From assembly GCA_028284945.1 (NCBI GenBank), contig JANQQJ010000039.1, positions 1 through 64,000 of the forward strand: a DNA stretch of 64,000 nucleotides. The letters are read 5' to 3'. Both the position numbers and the translations under genes were made by a program. This stretch comes from Alphaproteobacteria bacterium (lineage in GTDB: Bacteria; Pseudomonadota; Alphaproteobacteria; SMXS01). Positions within the stretch are counted from its first letter, which is position 1. Each line of letters begins with the position of its first letter. Of this stretch, positions 7,988-16,763 are shown piece by piece. The notes beneath the pieces were generated by a model. That model saw only the letters and a program-made list of their open reading frames with translations, was not told where the DNA came from and did no database searches.

Positions 7988-9340
7988 CTACTTCTTCTCG
8001 GGCCGGCGGCCTTCGATATAGTCATCGATCACTTCGTGATAGTGCCGGATACGGCTTTCCTGTCCGCTCAAGTAAGCACCCTTATAGGCACGGCTGCGGA
8101 AACCAAGCTGCTGGCCGGGTGTCACGTTCAAGTCCTGATCGATGGCGAAGCCCATGGACTTTTCGCCATATTCAAAGACGTCGTGTTCGACTTCTTCATC
8201 GCGGGGCACAGGGCCGGCGGCGGTAAACACATCGCCGGTTTCGCCTTCCGGCTGGCTGGCATACCACCAATTGTCGAACACGCACTGGTTCGGGTCGGTG
8301 GGATGCGGCCGCGAACGCAGGAAATGGAACCCATCGGCCCACAACGACACCGAGAAATTCGGGAAGATGTTGTAGTGATAGGTATCGGTCATCTGATGAT
8401 CTTTCAGATTCTCGTAATGGGTATAGCCGTGCTTTTCGCCATATTCCCGTTTGGCCGTTTGCAGCGCTTCACGGGTCGAGAACGGGTCGTCCTTGAAGTC
8501 TTCCGGATCGAGCCCGTATTGCTGCAGCGTGCTGATCAGCGGTTCACGCAGAAGCTCATCCTCTGAGCCCCGCAGCCGCTGCGACGGCGACCCTGAGCGC
8601 ATCCACATGCGGTGATGGTGTTCCCAAATGTCAAACTGGGTGTACTTATAGTTATCGTCCACCGAGGTGTCGGATTCCGGGTGCACCGTGGGCAAGTGAT
8701 ATGACTCGTTGAAATTGTCCTGGATCGATTTCCAGTTCACCGGGATGGTCGCGGTCAGCGCCTGATAGCGCTTCCAGTTCTGGATTTCATAAGCTTCCCA
8801 CTGCTCGACGACGGGGCCCAGATAGTCTCTCAGCGGCTCACAATCCGGGTCCATATTGATCCAGATGAAACCGGCGAAGGTATCGCAGGGTACTTCGGTC
8901 AGCGTCAGCTTGCCGCAGGGATCGCCCTCGGGGAAATCCTCCGGGTCCTGAACCGATTTCAGTGACCCGTCGAGCTGCCAGTCCCAGCCGTGATACGGGC
9001 AGATAAAGGAATCGGTAAAGCCGACATCGTTGAACACCAGACGCGCGCCGCGGTGGTGGCAGACATTGTAGAAGGCTTTGATGGAACCATCGTGCTGGCG
9101 CACCATGATGAAGGCTTCGGGGCCCACCTCTTCCATCTGGTAGTCGCCGGCTTCGGGGATTTCGTCCTCACGGCCCAACAGCAGCCAGACCTTGGTCCAC
9201 ATGTGCTCCCATTCCTTGTCGAAGAATTCCTTCGACGTATAGCGGTAGCCTTCCATGCGGTGGCCGCGCAGCGGTATTTCCGGTGCCTTTTCCGGCGGTG
9301 ATGCGCGCCATTCTTCGATGTCTTTAAGCTTTGTCGCCAT
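7988..9340 (-). CDS. Rieske aromatic ring-hydroxylating oxygenase, alpha subunit
   Basis: 450 residues. The Rieske [2Fe-2S] ligands are CHH (Cys94, His96) and CPYH (Cys114, His117). The catalytic domain has the mononuclear iron motif DNFNESYHLPTVHP near residues 208-221. Such alpha subunits accept electrons from a separate reductase and insert oxygen into aromatic, betaine or sterol-like substrates. No reductase, ferredoxin or beta subunit is adjacent, so an electron donor must come from elsewhere. A second homologue of similar length is at 60721-62064. The gene is monocistronic with a strong terminator. The substrate cannot be told from sequence. Confidence 0.93.
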   Translation of the reverse strand: MATKLKDIEEWRASPPEKAPEIPLRGHRMEGYRYTSKEFFDKEWEHMWTKVWLLLGREDEIPEAGDYQMEEVGPEAFIMVRQHDGSIKAFYNVCHHRGARLVFNDVGFTDSFICPYHGWDWQLDGSLKSVQDPEDFPEGDPCGKLTLTEVPCDTFAGFIWINMDPDCEPLRDYLGPVVEQWEAYEIQNWKRYQALTATIPVNWKSIQDNFNESYHLPTVHPESDTSVDDNYKYTQFDIWEHHHRMWMRSGSPSQRLRGSEDELLREPLISTLQQYGLDPEDFKDDPFSTREALQTAKREYGEKHGYTHYENLKDHQMTDTYHYNIFPNFSVSLWADGFHFLRSRPHPTDPNQCVFDNWWYASQPEGETGDVFTAAGPVPRDEEVEHDVFEYGEKSMGFAIDQDLNVTPGQQLGFRSRAYKGAYLSGQESRIRHYHEVIDDYIEGRRPEKK

Positions 9341-9508
9341 GAGGATTATCCCTTCGCTTCCCTGAATTTTAGCTGCGCATAATATCAGAAAATAGGACCT
9401 TGCCTAAACTATCGATTCCGGGAGTAGGTCAGACCCAAACCGGAAATTGGCTATCGATTCCGCAGAAAAACAGGTGAGACGCAGACTGCAGCCTGCGCAC
9501 ATCAAGCG

Positions 9509-9910
9509 CTACAAAACCGCCAATCCGACCAGGCCCAAAAGGCTTAGCAATTGCACCAACAGGCAAGCCAATCTGAAGCGCGGGTCCGCTCCGTAAATGT
9601 GGATCACGGAATGCGCGATGCGGGCCACCATGTAGATGATGACCAGCGCATCAATCGTCCCGCTGGAAACCCCGCGAATTGAGATAATGAGCACAACTGC
9701 GGCATAGAGCGGCAGATTCTCAACAAGGTTGGCCTGGACCCGGAACAGGCGCCAGATCAGCTTGGAATCATCGGGAATACCAAAAGCGGCAACATCGCCG
9801 CCGGCCGCCAGGTGCCGGCCCCGTGCGCCCAGAAGCATGACCACCACGAAAACGATCCAGACAACATAGATCGCCAAACCCCAAAGCGGGACCGTCATTG
9901 CCCCATCCAT
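9509..9910 (-). CDS. MAPEG family membrane protein
   Basis: 133 residues with four hydrophobic helices, typical of the MAPEG family (membrane-associated proteins in eicosanoid and glutathione metabolism). Family features include a loop with FRVQANLVENLPLYAAVV in helix 2 and a conserved ARIAHSVIHIYG segment. Bacterial members may be glutathione transferases or have unknown roles. The ATG at 9910 follows GGAGGGGCGCG. It is a single gene. Confidence 0.88.
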   Translation of the reverse strand: MDGAMTVPLWGLAIYVVWIVFVVVMLLGARGRHLAAGGDVAAFGIPDDSKLIWRLFRVQANLVENLPLYAAVVLIISIRGVSSGTIDALVIIYMVARIAHSVIHIYGADPRFRLACLLVQLLSLLGLVGLAVL

Positions 9911-10009
9911 CGCGCCCCTCCCACACGTCTTGCTGGTTCCAGGCCGGGATAGTGGACCGGCTTGTGCGTCACAGCAAGCAGGGGGAAGTGGCGACCTTAG
10001 CGCAGAAGA

Positions 10010-10309
10010 TTAGATCGTAATTTCGCCGTCGATTTCGCAAGGGCCCCGATTGGGAGAGGGCTGCCGCTCTTCTCCCGGCTTGGGCTTGCGGCGGATCACA
10101 ATGTCGCCGTTGGGCATAATTTCCGGCGTCTCATATTGCGGGATGGTTTTCACGAAAAGTTGCAACGCCTGAATGACCGTCTGAGCGGCCTCACGGGCAG
10201 CCTGTTCGACCTCTTCCACCGGATCGGGTTGGGGCTCGGATTGTGCCTCAGACTGCGCATAGCCAGGTGTAGCAAACAGAAAAATCGATAGTGCGAGAGC
10301 GATCCGCAT
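10010..10309 (-). CDS. Small secreted protein, unknown function
   Basis: 99 residues from the ATG at 10309, which follows a GGGGG stretch. It has a clear signal peptide (MRIALALSIFLFATPGYAQ), then an acidic Glu/Gln/Pro stretch and a helical segment with EEVEQAAREAAQTVIQAL. The C-terminal half includes PEIMPNGDIVIRRKPK. It appears to be a short periplasmic protein found in alphaproteobacteria, but I know of no function. It lies downstream of the LysR gene on the same strand (65-base gap). Confidence 0.7.
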   Translation of the reverse strand: MRIALALSIFLFATPGYAQSEAQSEPQPDPVEEVEQAAREAAQTVIQALQLFVKTIPQYETPEIMPNGDIVIRRKPKPGEERQPSPNRGPCEIDGEITI

Positions 10310-10374
10310 CACGGCCCCCAATTGTTGTCGTACGTCCAGGATATCGGCTGCCGGCGCCGGGAAATCAAACGGGT

Positions 10375-11337
10375 TCAGCCAGCGCTGCTCATCGGTTGGT
10401 AGCTGCTTTTCGCCCGCATATCCTCACCAGACGAGAATTGCGGTGGGCGGCGCCCCTCGATCAGGTCCTTATGCGGCAAAATTGCCGCGGCCATGAAATT
10501 CATGAAAGCGCGCACTTTCGCCGTCTTGCGCAGGTCAGCATGGGTCAGCAGCCATAGGTCCAGAAATCCCTCTGCCCGGTATGGCGGTAAGCGCCTGACC
10601 CCTTCCGACACATCGCCGATATGGCATGGCAGCATACCGATCCCGACGCCTGCTCTGATCGCCTCTAGCATCGCATCAGGCGTGTTGATCGTGAGGCGTT
10701 TGCGCGCATGCGGATAGACGTCGCGGAACCATGCCGCCTCGGCATAATTGTGCTCACGCCAGGAATACGTCACCAAATCCGGAGACGCTGCCGAATTGGG
10801 CGCGCCCGGTTCACCTGGGGCAACAAAATCCGCCGGACCATAAAGCATGGCTGTCAGCCGGCCCATGCGCCGGCCGACAAGCGTTTCAGGCGGATTGTTG
10901 GTCGCCCTGATCGCCACATCGACTTCCCGCGCATGCAGGTTGGCCACCTCGTGGGAGATCACCAAATCAATGCTGATACCGGGATAGTCCGCCAGAAACA
11001 ACCGCAACTGATCCATGATGAACGGATTGATCAAAGGGCCTGCCGCGGCCACGCGCAGCTCGCCATTGAGCTCTGTATCACGGCCATAGAGTTGCCTATC
11101 CAGAGAAAGGGCTTCTTCCTCCATCCGCTGTGCCGAGGCGACCATCTCCTGGCCGGCCTGGGTCAGCACATAGCCTGACGCAACCCGGTCAAACAGCCGC
11201 GCACCCATGTTTTCTTCGAACGCCGCAATACGCCGCGACACCGTCGAGTGATTAACGCCCAGGTCCCGCGCTGCGGCGGTTATCGAGCCCTGCCGCGCGA
11301 CCGCAAGAAAGTAACGAATGTCATCCCAATTGATCAT
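10375..11337 (-). CDS. LysR-type transcriptional regulator
   Basis: 320 residues. The N-terminal winged helix-turn-helix (MINWDDIRYFLAVARQGSITAAARDLGVNHSTVSRRI) is the classic LysR start of the group that begins with a WDD motif. It is followed by a substrate-binding domain at about residues 90-295. A perfect inverted repeat TTATGCA-N9-TGCATAA lies 9-31 bases upstream of its ATG, consistent with autoregulation. A 33-residue peptide gene is divergent from it at 11452. The effector is unknown. Confidence 0.92.
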   Translation of the reverse strand: MINWDDIRYFLAVARQGSITAAARDLGVNHSTVSRRIAAFEENMGARLFDRVASGYVLTQAGQEMVASAQRMEEEALSLDRQLYGRDTELNGELRVAAAGPLINPFIMDQLRLFLADYPGISIDLVISHEVANLHAREVDVAIRATNNPPETLVGRRMGRLTAMLYGPADFVAPGEPGAPNSAASPDLVTYSWREHNYAEAAWFRDVYPHARKRLTINTPDAMLEAIRAGVGIGMLPCHIGDVSEGVRRLPPYRAEGFLDLWLLTHADLRKTAKVRAFMNFMAAAILPHKDLIEGRRPPQFSSGEDMRAKSSYQPMSSAG

Positions 11338-11345
11338 GAGTGCAA

Positions 11346-11368
11346 TTATGCACAGTGAATTTGCATAA
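11346..11368. promoter_or_regulatory. Probable LysR operator, perfect 7-bp inverted repeat
   Basis: TTATGCA (11346-11352) and TGCATAA (11362-11368) are separated by 9 bases. The repeat contains T-N11-A spacing and lies directly upstream of the LysR start and about 84 bases before the divergent small gene. Confidence 0.6.
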
Positions 11369-11451
11369 GTCGATAATTTTCACACAATCAACTGCCGGTT
11401 ACCTTACGCACACATCAACCGGGTGCCCCGCCCAAACCGAGGAGCCGAGCC

Positions 11452-11553
11452 ATGCATACCAAGACATCCAGCATCATCGAATTCGTTGCCGTCCTTGCCG
11501 TTGCCGCCATTGTTCTCGAAGGACTGGCGCTGAGCCTATCCGGCCTGATCTAA
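11452..11553 (+). CDS. 33-residue single-span membrane peptide
   Basis: An ATG follows GGAGCCGAGCC and encodes MHTKTSSIIEFVAVLAVAAI and onward to a TAA stop, 33 residues. One hydrophobic helix of about 20 residues spans most of the peptide. It is divergent from the LysR gene and followed 30 bases later by a strong terminator, so it forms a complete tiny transcription unit. Function is unknown. A chance frame is possible, but ribosome site, hydrophobic helix and terminator together argue for a gene. Confidence 0.55.
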   Translation: MHTKTSSIIEFVAVLAVAAIVLEGLALSLSGLI

Positions 11554-11582
11554 AGAATTTTCCGTTCCCATGCGACCAACTG

Positions 11583-11621
11583 AGGCCGCCCCGGCAAAGT
11601 GCCGAGGCGGCCCTTCTTTTT
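11583..11621. terminator. Rho-independent terminator
   Basis: Outer stem AGGCCGCC with GGCGGCCT and inner stem CGGCA with TGCCG, followed on the plus strand by TCTTTTT. It ends the 33-residue peptide transcript. Confidence 0.85.
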
Positions 11622-11637
11622 GCCGGAAACCCCGGAA

Positions 11638-12468
11638 CTAAAACATGTTTTTGGTATTTTCGCCTTTGGCTTCAGAGAGCAGCTTGTTGTACTCGCTAAC
11701 CCACGCAGACATTGCATCGGCATTGCGGATGCGCACCTCAAGCCTCCATTGACCGGGTTCAGCCTGCAAGCATGGCCCAGATGAGGACTCGCAACCCCAT
11801 TCCAGAACATCACCGCTTTGGGTGCGTGGTTCGCCATAGCGCTCGACGACCATGGCACGGCGCTGTGCGGCATCGACCTCGTTGGTATCGCGGAACAGGA
11901 TATGCGTGATCCGCTTTTTGCCATCGGCATCGCCCTGAATGAAGGTCTTGCCATCACGAATCTGGAATGAATATTCCTTGATGACGTCAGGCTCCGGGTC
12001 GCTTTCACCTTCTTTGTAGAACCAGATCCGCTTACTGGTCTCCACACCGTCAGATTCGTAATAGCCCTTGGCCTCGACCATGGCCTTCGACTTGTCGAAG
12101 GTGTCGAACAGCTTGTTGAAATCATCACCAAGGCCGACACCCGCCACTTTCCAGGTCGACATGTCAGTGTCGCTGCCAGCGGTCAGCGCCGTATCTCTGG
12201 CTTCCTTGCACGATTCATAGGCGGCACGGATGCCCATCATGGATGGATAGGATTTAGAATATTGCGATTGCGCCAGCCGCTTGCTGGTCGCGCATGCATC
12301 AATACAGGGCTTGGTCGTTTCGCCATCAAGACCCGCATTCGTACATTCCTGCGAGAGCGCACCGATGGCCCTGATCGTCTCTGTCTGATTTTCAAAATCA
12401 GGCAACTCCGCATGAGCCGGCAAGACCCACAACCCGGCACAAAACGCGCTAACGAGTAATCGCTTCAT
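11638..12468 (-). CDS. Secreted protein of unknown function
   Basis: 276 residues with a signal peptide (MKRLLVSAFCAGLWVLPAHA). GGAGG lies about 11 bases before the ATG. The mature protein has two cysteine-rich parts: an N-terminal four-Cys helical segment (CTNAG, CIDAC, CKEA) and a C-terminal CESSSGPC pair. An ALTAGSDTDMSTWKVAGVGLGD strand follows the first region. It ends in a charged tail. No recognised domain. It is monocistronic. The ordered cysteines suggest periplasmic disulfides. Confidence 0.7.
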   Translation of the reverse strand: MKRLLVSAFCAGLWVLPAHAELPDFENQTETIRAIGALSQECTNAGLDGETTKPCIDACATSKRLAQSQYSKSYPSMMGIRAAYESCKEARDTALTAGSDTDMSTWKVAGVGLGDDFNKLFDTFDKSKAMVEAKGYYESDGVETSKRIWFYKEGESDPEPDVIKEYSFQIRDGKTFIQGDADGKKRITHILFRDTNEVDAAQRRAMVVERYGEPRTQSGDVLEWGCESSSGPCLQAEPGQWRLEVRIRNADAMSAWVSEYNKLLSEAKGENTKNMF

Positions 12469-12583
12469 AATAGTTCACCCCTCCTAGGCTGAATGATTGC
12501 TTGGGCCCCTCACCCCAGCACAGCCTATAGGCGTATCACGAAACGATTTTTCCTTGAAGCAGAGTCGCAAAACTCCGGCAAGT

Positions 12584-13012
12584 TTAGGCCGCGGGCGGGA
12601 ACGGATATTGAATCATTTCAATCTTGTAGCCGTCAGGGTCTTCGATAAAGGCGATATCGATGCCTGAATCACCCATCGGTCCCGGCTTACGCGGGACCGA
12701 CACACCTTCACCCTCCAGCCGTGCACAAAGCCCATGAATATCCTCTGCCCCAATCGCGATATGGCCATAGCCCGACCCGTGGCTATAGGCCTCGTCCTGG
12801 TCCCAGTTCCAGGTAAGTTCGAGCACCGTACCGGTCGCTTCGTCGTCATACCCCAGATAAACCAGACTGAAGCGGCCATCCTCGTAATCTGCCCGGCGGC
12901 GGACCACCATGCCCAGCTTGTTGCAGTAGAAATCGAGCGACTTGTCCAGATCCTTCACCCGGATCATGGTGTGCAGCAGCCGCAGCCGGTCGTCATCTGT
13001 GGTTAAGCCCAT
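12584..13012 (-). CDS. gloA: Lactoylglutathione lyase (glyoxalase I)
   Basis: 142 residues. Glyoxalase I converts the methylglyoxal-glutathione hemithioacetal to S-lactoylglutathione in the cytoplasm. Visible features are HTMIRVKDLDKSLDFYCNKLGM (metal ligand His), LELTWNWD (Glu), GYGHIAIG (His) and IAFIEDPDGYKIEMI (Glu). The ATG at 13012 follows AAGGAGAGAACG and is preferred to an upstream ATG at 13066. It is divergent from the LLM-type oxidoreductase gene. Length matches the single-domain GloA family. Confidence 0.92.
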   Translation of the reverse strand: MGLTTDDDRLRLLHTMIRVKDLDKSLDFYCNKLGMVVRRRADYEDGRFSLVYLGYDDEATGTVLELTWNWDQDEAYSHGSGYGHIAIGAEDIHGLCARLEGEGVSVPRKPGPMGDSGIDIAFIEDPDGYKIEMIQYPFPPAA

Positions 13013-13080
13013 CGTTCTCTCCTTGCGTTCAGGTGCCAAGCTACCTACTGCTAGGGACCGTATCAACAGCCCACCGTATT

Positions 13081-14112
13081 ATGACCGATCTCAAACTCAG
13101 CATCGTCGACCAATCCCCCATCCGTGAAGGCGGGACAGCCGCAGATGCAATCAACGAGACGATAGCATTGGCCAAAGCCGCCGAACGGCTGGGCTATAAA
13201 CGGTTCTGGGTCGCCGAACATCACAGCACCAATGGGTTCGCCGGATCATCGCCCGAGATTTTGGTCACAAGGCTGGCCGCGGAAACGTCCAGCATCCGCG
13301 TCGGGTCCGGCGGCGTTATGCTGAGCCATTACAGCCCGCTTAAGGTGGCCGAGAACTTCCGCATTTTGGAAACCATGCATCCGAACCGGATTGACCTGGG
13401 CATCGGCCGCGCACCGGGCAGCGACCAGTTGACAGCAGCCGCGCTGGCCTATGGCTCGCAGGTCGGGACCGAATATTTCGGCACCCGCGTCGCCGACACG
13501 CTCGCCTTTCTGAGCGATTCAACGCCGGCCACGCGCGCCCTGGACAAAGTGATCGCAACGCCAAGGCCGGAAACCGTGCCTGAAGTTTGGATGCTGGCAT
13601 CGTCCAATGGTAGCGCTTCCTTGGCCGCGCAATTTGGCCTGGCGCTGTCTTTCGCGCACTTCATCAACCCCGTCGACGGACAGCAGATTGTCGCGCAATA
13701 CCGCGACGCCTTTCGGCCCTCACGGTTTTATGGCGTTCCCAAGGTCAGCGTCGGCGTCTTTGTGCTGTGCGCCGACACTGAAGAAGAGGCTCAGCGCATC
13801 GCCTCCAGCCGCGATCTCTGGCGCCTGCGCTTCGAAAAGGGGGAGTTGGGCCCCTACCCGTCACCGGACGAGGCGGCAAACTATCCCTATACCGATCTGG
13901 ACCGAGCGATGATTGCAAGCCGCACTGTGCACTCCATCATTGGCGCGCCGGAACAGGTGAAACAGCAGCTCACAGATTTTGCCGCCAGTTACCAGACTAA
14001 TGAACTGGTGATCCTGACCATCTGTTACGACTTCAAGGACCGGCTGCGCTCTTACGAGTTGTTGGCCGACGCATTCAACCTAACCTCTCCTGCCGAACAG
14101 GTCCCTGCATGA
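13081..14112 (+). CDS. LLM-class flavin-dependent oxidoreductase (MsnO8-like)
   Basis: 343 residues of the luciferase-like monooxygenase superfamily, MsnO8 subgroup. The start MTDLKLSIVDQSPIREG and the sequence KRFWVAEHHSTNGFAGSSPEIL are characteristic, as are RIDLGIGRAPGSD and the SSNGSASLAAQFGL strand. These TIM-barrel enzymes use reduced FMN or F420 for oxidation. The ATG at 13081 gives the conserved N-terminus. It overlaps the following symporter gene by ATGA, so the two are co-transcribed. Its substrate is unknown. Confidence 0.9.
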   Translation: MTDLKLSIVDQSPIREGGTAADAINETIALAKAAERLGYKRFWVAEHHSTNGFAGSSPEILVTRLAAETSSIRVGSGGVMLSHYSPLKVAENFRILETMHPNRIDLGIGRAPGSDQLTAAALAYGSQVGTEYFGTRVADTLAFLSDSTPATRALDKVIATPRPETVPEVWMLASSNGSASLAAQFGLALSFAHFINPVDGQQIVAQYRDAFRPSRFYGVPKVSVGVFVLCADTEEEAQRIASSRDLWRLRFEKGELGPYPSPDEAANYPYTDLDRAMIASRTVHSIIGAPEQVKQQLTDFAASYQTNELVILTICYDFKDRLRSYELLADAFNLTSPAEQVPA

Positions 14113-15356
14113 ACCATCAACACGCGAAAATTCTTCTTTGGCTGATTGCATCAGGGGTCGTCCTGGGCGCCCTGCTGGGATGGTATGCGCCCGAAACAGC
14201 TGTATCGCTGGGTGTTATCGGCAAGCTGTTTCTCAATGCCCTGAAGATGCTGATCATCCCGCTGATCTTTGCCGCCGTGATCAGCGGCATCACAGCATTG
14301 GGCGATATCAGAAAACTGGGCCGGATCGGCGGCATCACCGTGTCCTATTATCTGATCACAACCGGCATCGCTGTGTTCATCGGGCTGATCGTGGTGAACT
14401 TCTTTCAACCCGGCGCCGGGATCGACATTGGTGGCGGGTTCCTGGCCGAACGGGTGGAAGCCAATCAGGACAAGGCCGCGACCGACATCCTGTTCGAATT
14501 GTTCCACCCAAATCTGGTGCAAGCCGCCAGCGAGACCAAGCTTCTACCTGTTATCTTTTTTGCCATCCTGTTGGGCGCGGCACTCACCACTGTCGGCCAC
14601 TCCGGAGAGTCCACAATTGGCTTCTTCAATGGACTGAACGACGCCATGATGAAGCTGGTGATCTGGCTGATGTATACCGCACCGGTCGGTATCTTCGGCC
14701 TGGTCGCCGGTCGCCTGGGGACCGCGCGCATTGAGGGTGACTTTGTTGCCGAAATTACCGCGGTTGGCATGCATGTGGTGACCGTCCTGTCCGGCCTGGG
14801 CATCCACTTCATCATACTGTTCCTGGTCCTTGTTTTCCTGGCGCGCCGCGGACTGCCTTATCTGGTCAGCCTGATGCGCGCGCTTCTGACGGCATTCGGC
14901 ACCGCCAGCTCATCGGCGACCCTGCCGCTGACCATGGAATGCGCCCGCGAGGCCGGGGTCGACCAGCGCGCCGTGCGGTTCGTAATCCCATTGGGCAGCA
15001 CGCTGAACATGAACGGTACCGCACTTTATGAAGCGTGCGCGGCCATGTTCATCGCGCAGGCTTACGGCGTGCCGCTGGGGGTTGAAGCGCAGCTGATCAT
15101 CTTCGTCACCGCGACGCTGGCAGCGGTCGGCGCTGCGGGGATTCCTGAAGCCGGGTTGGTAACCCTGGTGATCGTGCTGAACGCGGTCGGCCTGCCACTG
15201 GAAGGCATCGGCCTGCTGCTCGCGGTCGACTGGTTCCTTGATCGGTTCCGCACGTCCATTAACGTCTGGGGTGATGCGGTGGGAGCCGCGGTCGTCCATC
15301 GCTTCCTGCCGGAAATCGTCGAGGAACCCGACGCCATGCGCGAATTTGCCTCCTGA
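14109..15356 (+). CDS. Dicarboxylate/amino acid:cation symporter (DAACS family)
   Basis: 415 residues with about eight transmembrane helices. Family landmarks are the reentrant loop TAFGTASSSATLPLTM with the serine-rich motif, FVIPLGSTLNMNGTALYE in helix 7, and AAGIPEAGLVTLVIVL. DAACS proteins (GltP, DctA) import glutamate, aspartate or C4-dicarboxylates with H+ or Na+. It overlaps the upstream oxidoreductase (ATGA) and the downstream DUF423 gene (TGATG). The precise substrate is not determined by sequence. Confidence 0.92.
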   Translation: MNHQHAKILLWLIASGVVLGALLGWYAPETAVSLGVIGKLFLNALKMLIIPLIFAAVISGITALGDIRKLGRIGGITVSYYLITTGIAVFIGLIVVNFFQPGAGIDIGGGFLAERVEANQDKAATDILFELFHPNLVQAASETKLLPVIFFAILLGAALTTVGHSGESTIGFFNGLNDAMMKLVIWLMYTAPVGIFGLVAGRLGTARIEGDFVAEITAVGMHVVTVLSGLGIHFIILFLVLVFLARRGLPYLVSLMRALLTAFGTASSSATLPLTMECAREAGVDQRAVRFVIPLGSTLNMNGTALYEACAAMFIAQAYGVPLGVEAQLIIFVTATLAAVGAAGIPEAGLVTLVIVLNAVGLPLEGIGLLLAVDWFLDRFRTSINVWGDAVGAAVVHRFLPEIVEEPDAMREFAS

Positions 15357-15727
15357 TGCATGTCTGGGTGGGGACAGGTGCGCTGAGCGCATTGATCGCC
15401 GTGATCCTGGGTGCCCTGGGCGGCCATGACGGCGCATTCGACAACCCGAGTTCCCGGCGGCTTTTCGAGACCGCCAGCGACTACCACTTCATCCACGCGT
15501 TGGGCATCATCGCCGTCGGTCTTTCCATCGGCCGCCTCTATGGGTGGATGATTCAGCTCGCCGCCGGGGCCATGCTGGCCGGCACGCTGCTGTTTTGCGG
15601 CACGCTTTACGGCACGGCCTTTTTCGGGCCGCATCCGCTTGCCTTCGCAGCGCCGTTTGGCGGCCTTTTGCTGATGGCCGGATGGATATGCTTTGCCATA
15701 GCGGCCTTTCAAAGAAGGGAGCCCTGA
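15356..15727 (+). CDS. DUF423 membrane protein
   Basis: 123 residues with four hydrophobic helices. The start GALSALIAVILGALGGHD and the segment ETASDYHFIHALGIIAVGL, plus FGGLLLMAGWICFAIAAF at the end, match DUF423 (YgdD-like) proteins. Function is unknown in the family. Start and stop overlap its neighbours (TGATG at each end), so it is in the operon from 13081 to 15927. Confidence 0.88.
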   Translation: MHVWVGTGALSALIAVILGALGGHDGAFDNPSSRRLFETASDYHFIHALGIIAVGLSIGRLYGWMIQLAAGAMLAGTLLFCGTLYGTAFFGPHPLAFAAPFGGLLLMAGWICFAIAAFQRREP

Positions 15728-15927
15728 TGTCTCGCAAACGCGGCACTTTCGAATCTGTTGTCAGTGCGTCAACCGCAGAAGAGGCCATCGAAATCGCCGC
15801 TGAAGCCGTGCCAAAGGGCGCGGATATGACCTTCAGTGAGGCTGTCGATGCATCTGCCGACTATGGCAAGGATAGCTGGCTGGTGACGATCAAATTCAAG
15901 CGTCCGGAGCCCGAGGGCGAGTACTGA
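15727..15927 (+). CDS. Small acidic protein, unknown function
   Basis: 66 residues starting at an ATG that overlaps the DUF423 stop (TGATG). It has an N-terminal basic head (MSRKRGTFESV), an alternating helix with EEAIEIAAEAV, and a C-terminal strand ending KFKRPEPEGEY. No signal peptide. It is the last gene of the operon and is followed by two hairpins. No family is recognised. Its place in the translationally coupled operon supports it as a real gene. Confidence 0.65.
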   Translation: MSRKRGTFESVVSASTAEEAIEIAAEAVPKGADMTFSEAVDASADYGKDSWLVTIKFKRPEPEGEY

Positions 15928-15954
15928 AAAAGCAGGAACCGCATCCTAAATAGA

Positions 15955-15991
15955 ATGAGGCGCAGCCGGGGGGATATCGGCTACGCCTCAT
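15955..15991. terminator. Intergenic hairpin 1, possible terminator
   Basis: ATGAGGCGCAGCCG and CGGCTACGCCTCAT form a 14-base stem with two central mismatches. No T run follows. It lies between the convergent ends of the 15727-15927 gene and the lipoprotein at 16052. Confidence 0.5.
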
Positions 15992-15996
15992 ATCAT

Positions 15997-16039
15997 CTGC
16001 TGGGGGCCGGAAACGCGACGAGGAGTTGGCCCCCAGCAG
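15997..16039. terminator. Intergenic hairpin 2, possible terminator
   Basis: CTGCTGGGGGCC (15997-16008) and GGCCCCCAGCAG (16028-16039) form a perfect 12-bp stem around a 19-base loop. It lies downstream of both convergent genes. Confidence 0.6.
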
Positions 16040-16051
16040 AAATCAGAAACT

Positions 16052-16513
16052 TTAGATAATTTCCCAGCTCCCATCCGGCTGGCGGCAAGCGGTGCCATAG
16101 CCCCGCTGTTCCTGGCCATCGACAATGATGCTCTGCTGGAATTCACGGCAATAGCGGCCGTCCCGTGCATAGTATCCCGGCTGCGGCGTTACCGAGCCGC
16201 GGGCGTTGTTGCGCGGGTCATACCAGCCGGACGTGTCGTAGGACCGGTTATTCTCCAGCGCATAATAGGTCGCCTGCTGATGTTTGCGGCGGTTGGCGTC
16301 GTCCAGCGAGGCGCCAATCCGGTTACCGATCAGGCCGCCAGCCATCGCACCGAAGGCAATTGCCGCGCCTTCGCCGTGCCCTTTGGCATGCGCGCCCAGT
16401 CCGGCGCCGATGGCCGCACCCAGCAAGGTGCCCGCGACCTCGTTGCTGTTGGTGCTGTTGCAAGCCGCCAACAGGCTGACCGACATAAGTGCTGCTATCA
16501 ATTTGGTCGTCAT
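16052..16513 (-). CDS. Glycine-zipper 2TM-type surface lipoprotein
   Basis: 153 residues from the ATG at 16513, which follows GGGGGAAACAAG. A lipobox LLAAC places the lipid Cys at residue 18. A glycine-zipper segment (GTLLGAAIGAGLGAH and GAMAGGLIGNRIG) at about residues 28-70 resembles the 17 kDa surface-antigen/2TM outer-membrane family. The C-terminal part is Tyr-rich with a CREFQQ/CRQPDGSW cysteine pair. It is predicted to be an outer-membrane lipoprotein, possibly with a role in envelope integrity. Monocistronic. Confidence 0.85.
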   Translation of the reverse strand: MTTKLIAALMSVSLLAACNSTNSNEVAGTLLGAAIGAGLGAHAKGHGEGAAIAFGAMAGGLIGNRIGASLDDANRRKHQQATYYALENNRSYDTSGWYDPRNNARGSVTPQPGYYARDGRYCREFQQSIIVDGQEQRGYGTACRQPDGSWEII

Positions 16514-16763
16514 CTTGTTTCCCCCGATGGCATTGATGAAAGCCGCCATCCGCGGCGTATTGAGTGAAATCTAGCGTTTCGAAACTGAACGAAACCTGAA
16601 TGCCGTTCAGATTCAGCCAATAGCCTTGAGAAACTGCGCGATTGACCGGACAATACCTTCGTCAACAACGCAGTTCCGCGCATGGATATACGCCAAAAAG
16701 TCAACTCGTTCAGTATGATAGCGAGGAAATTCTCCGACGCTCTCCAAAGGTGACCTTTTTCTG

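Noticed and set aside
16514-16763. A promoter or small RNA in the longest intergenic gap
   Set aside because: TTGACC-like and TATGAT-like sequences occur but not with consistent spacing; only a weak inverted GTTTCG/CGAAAC repeat is seen, so nothing is claimed.
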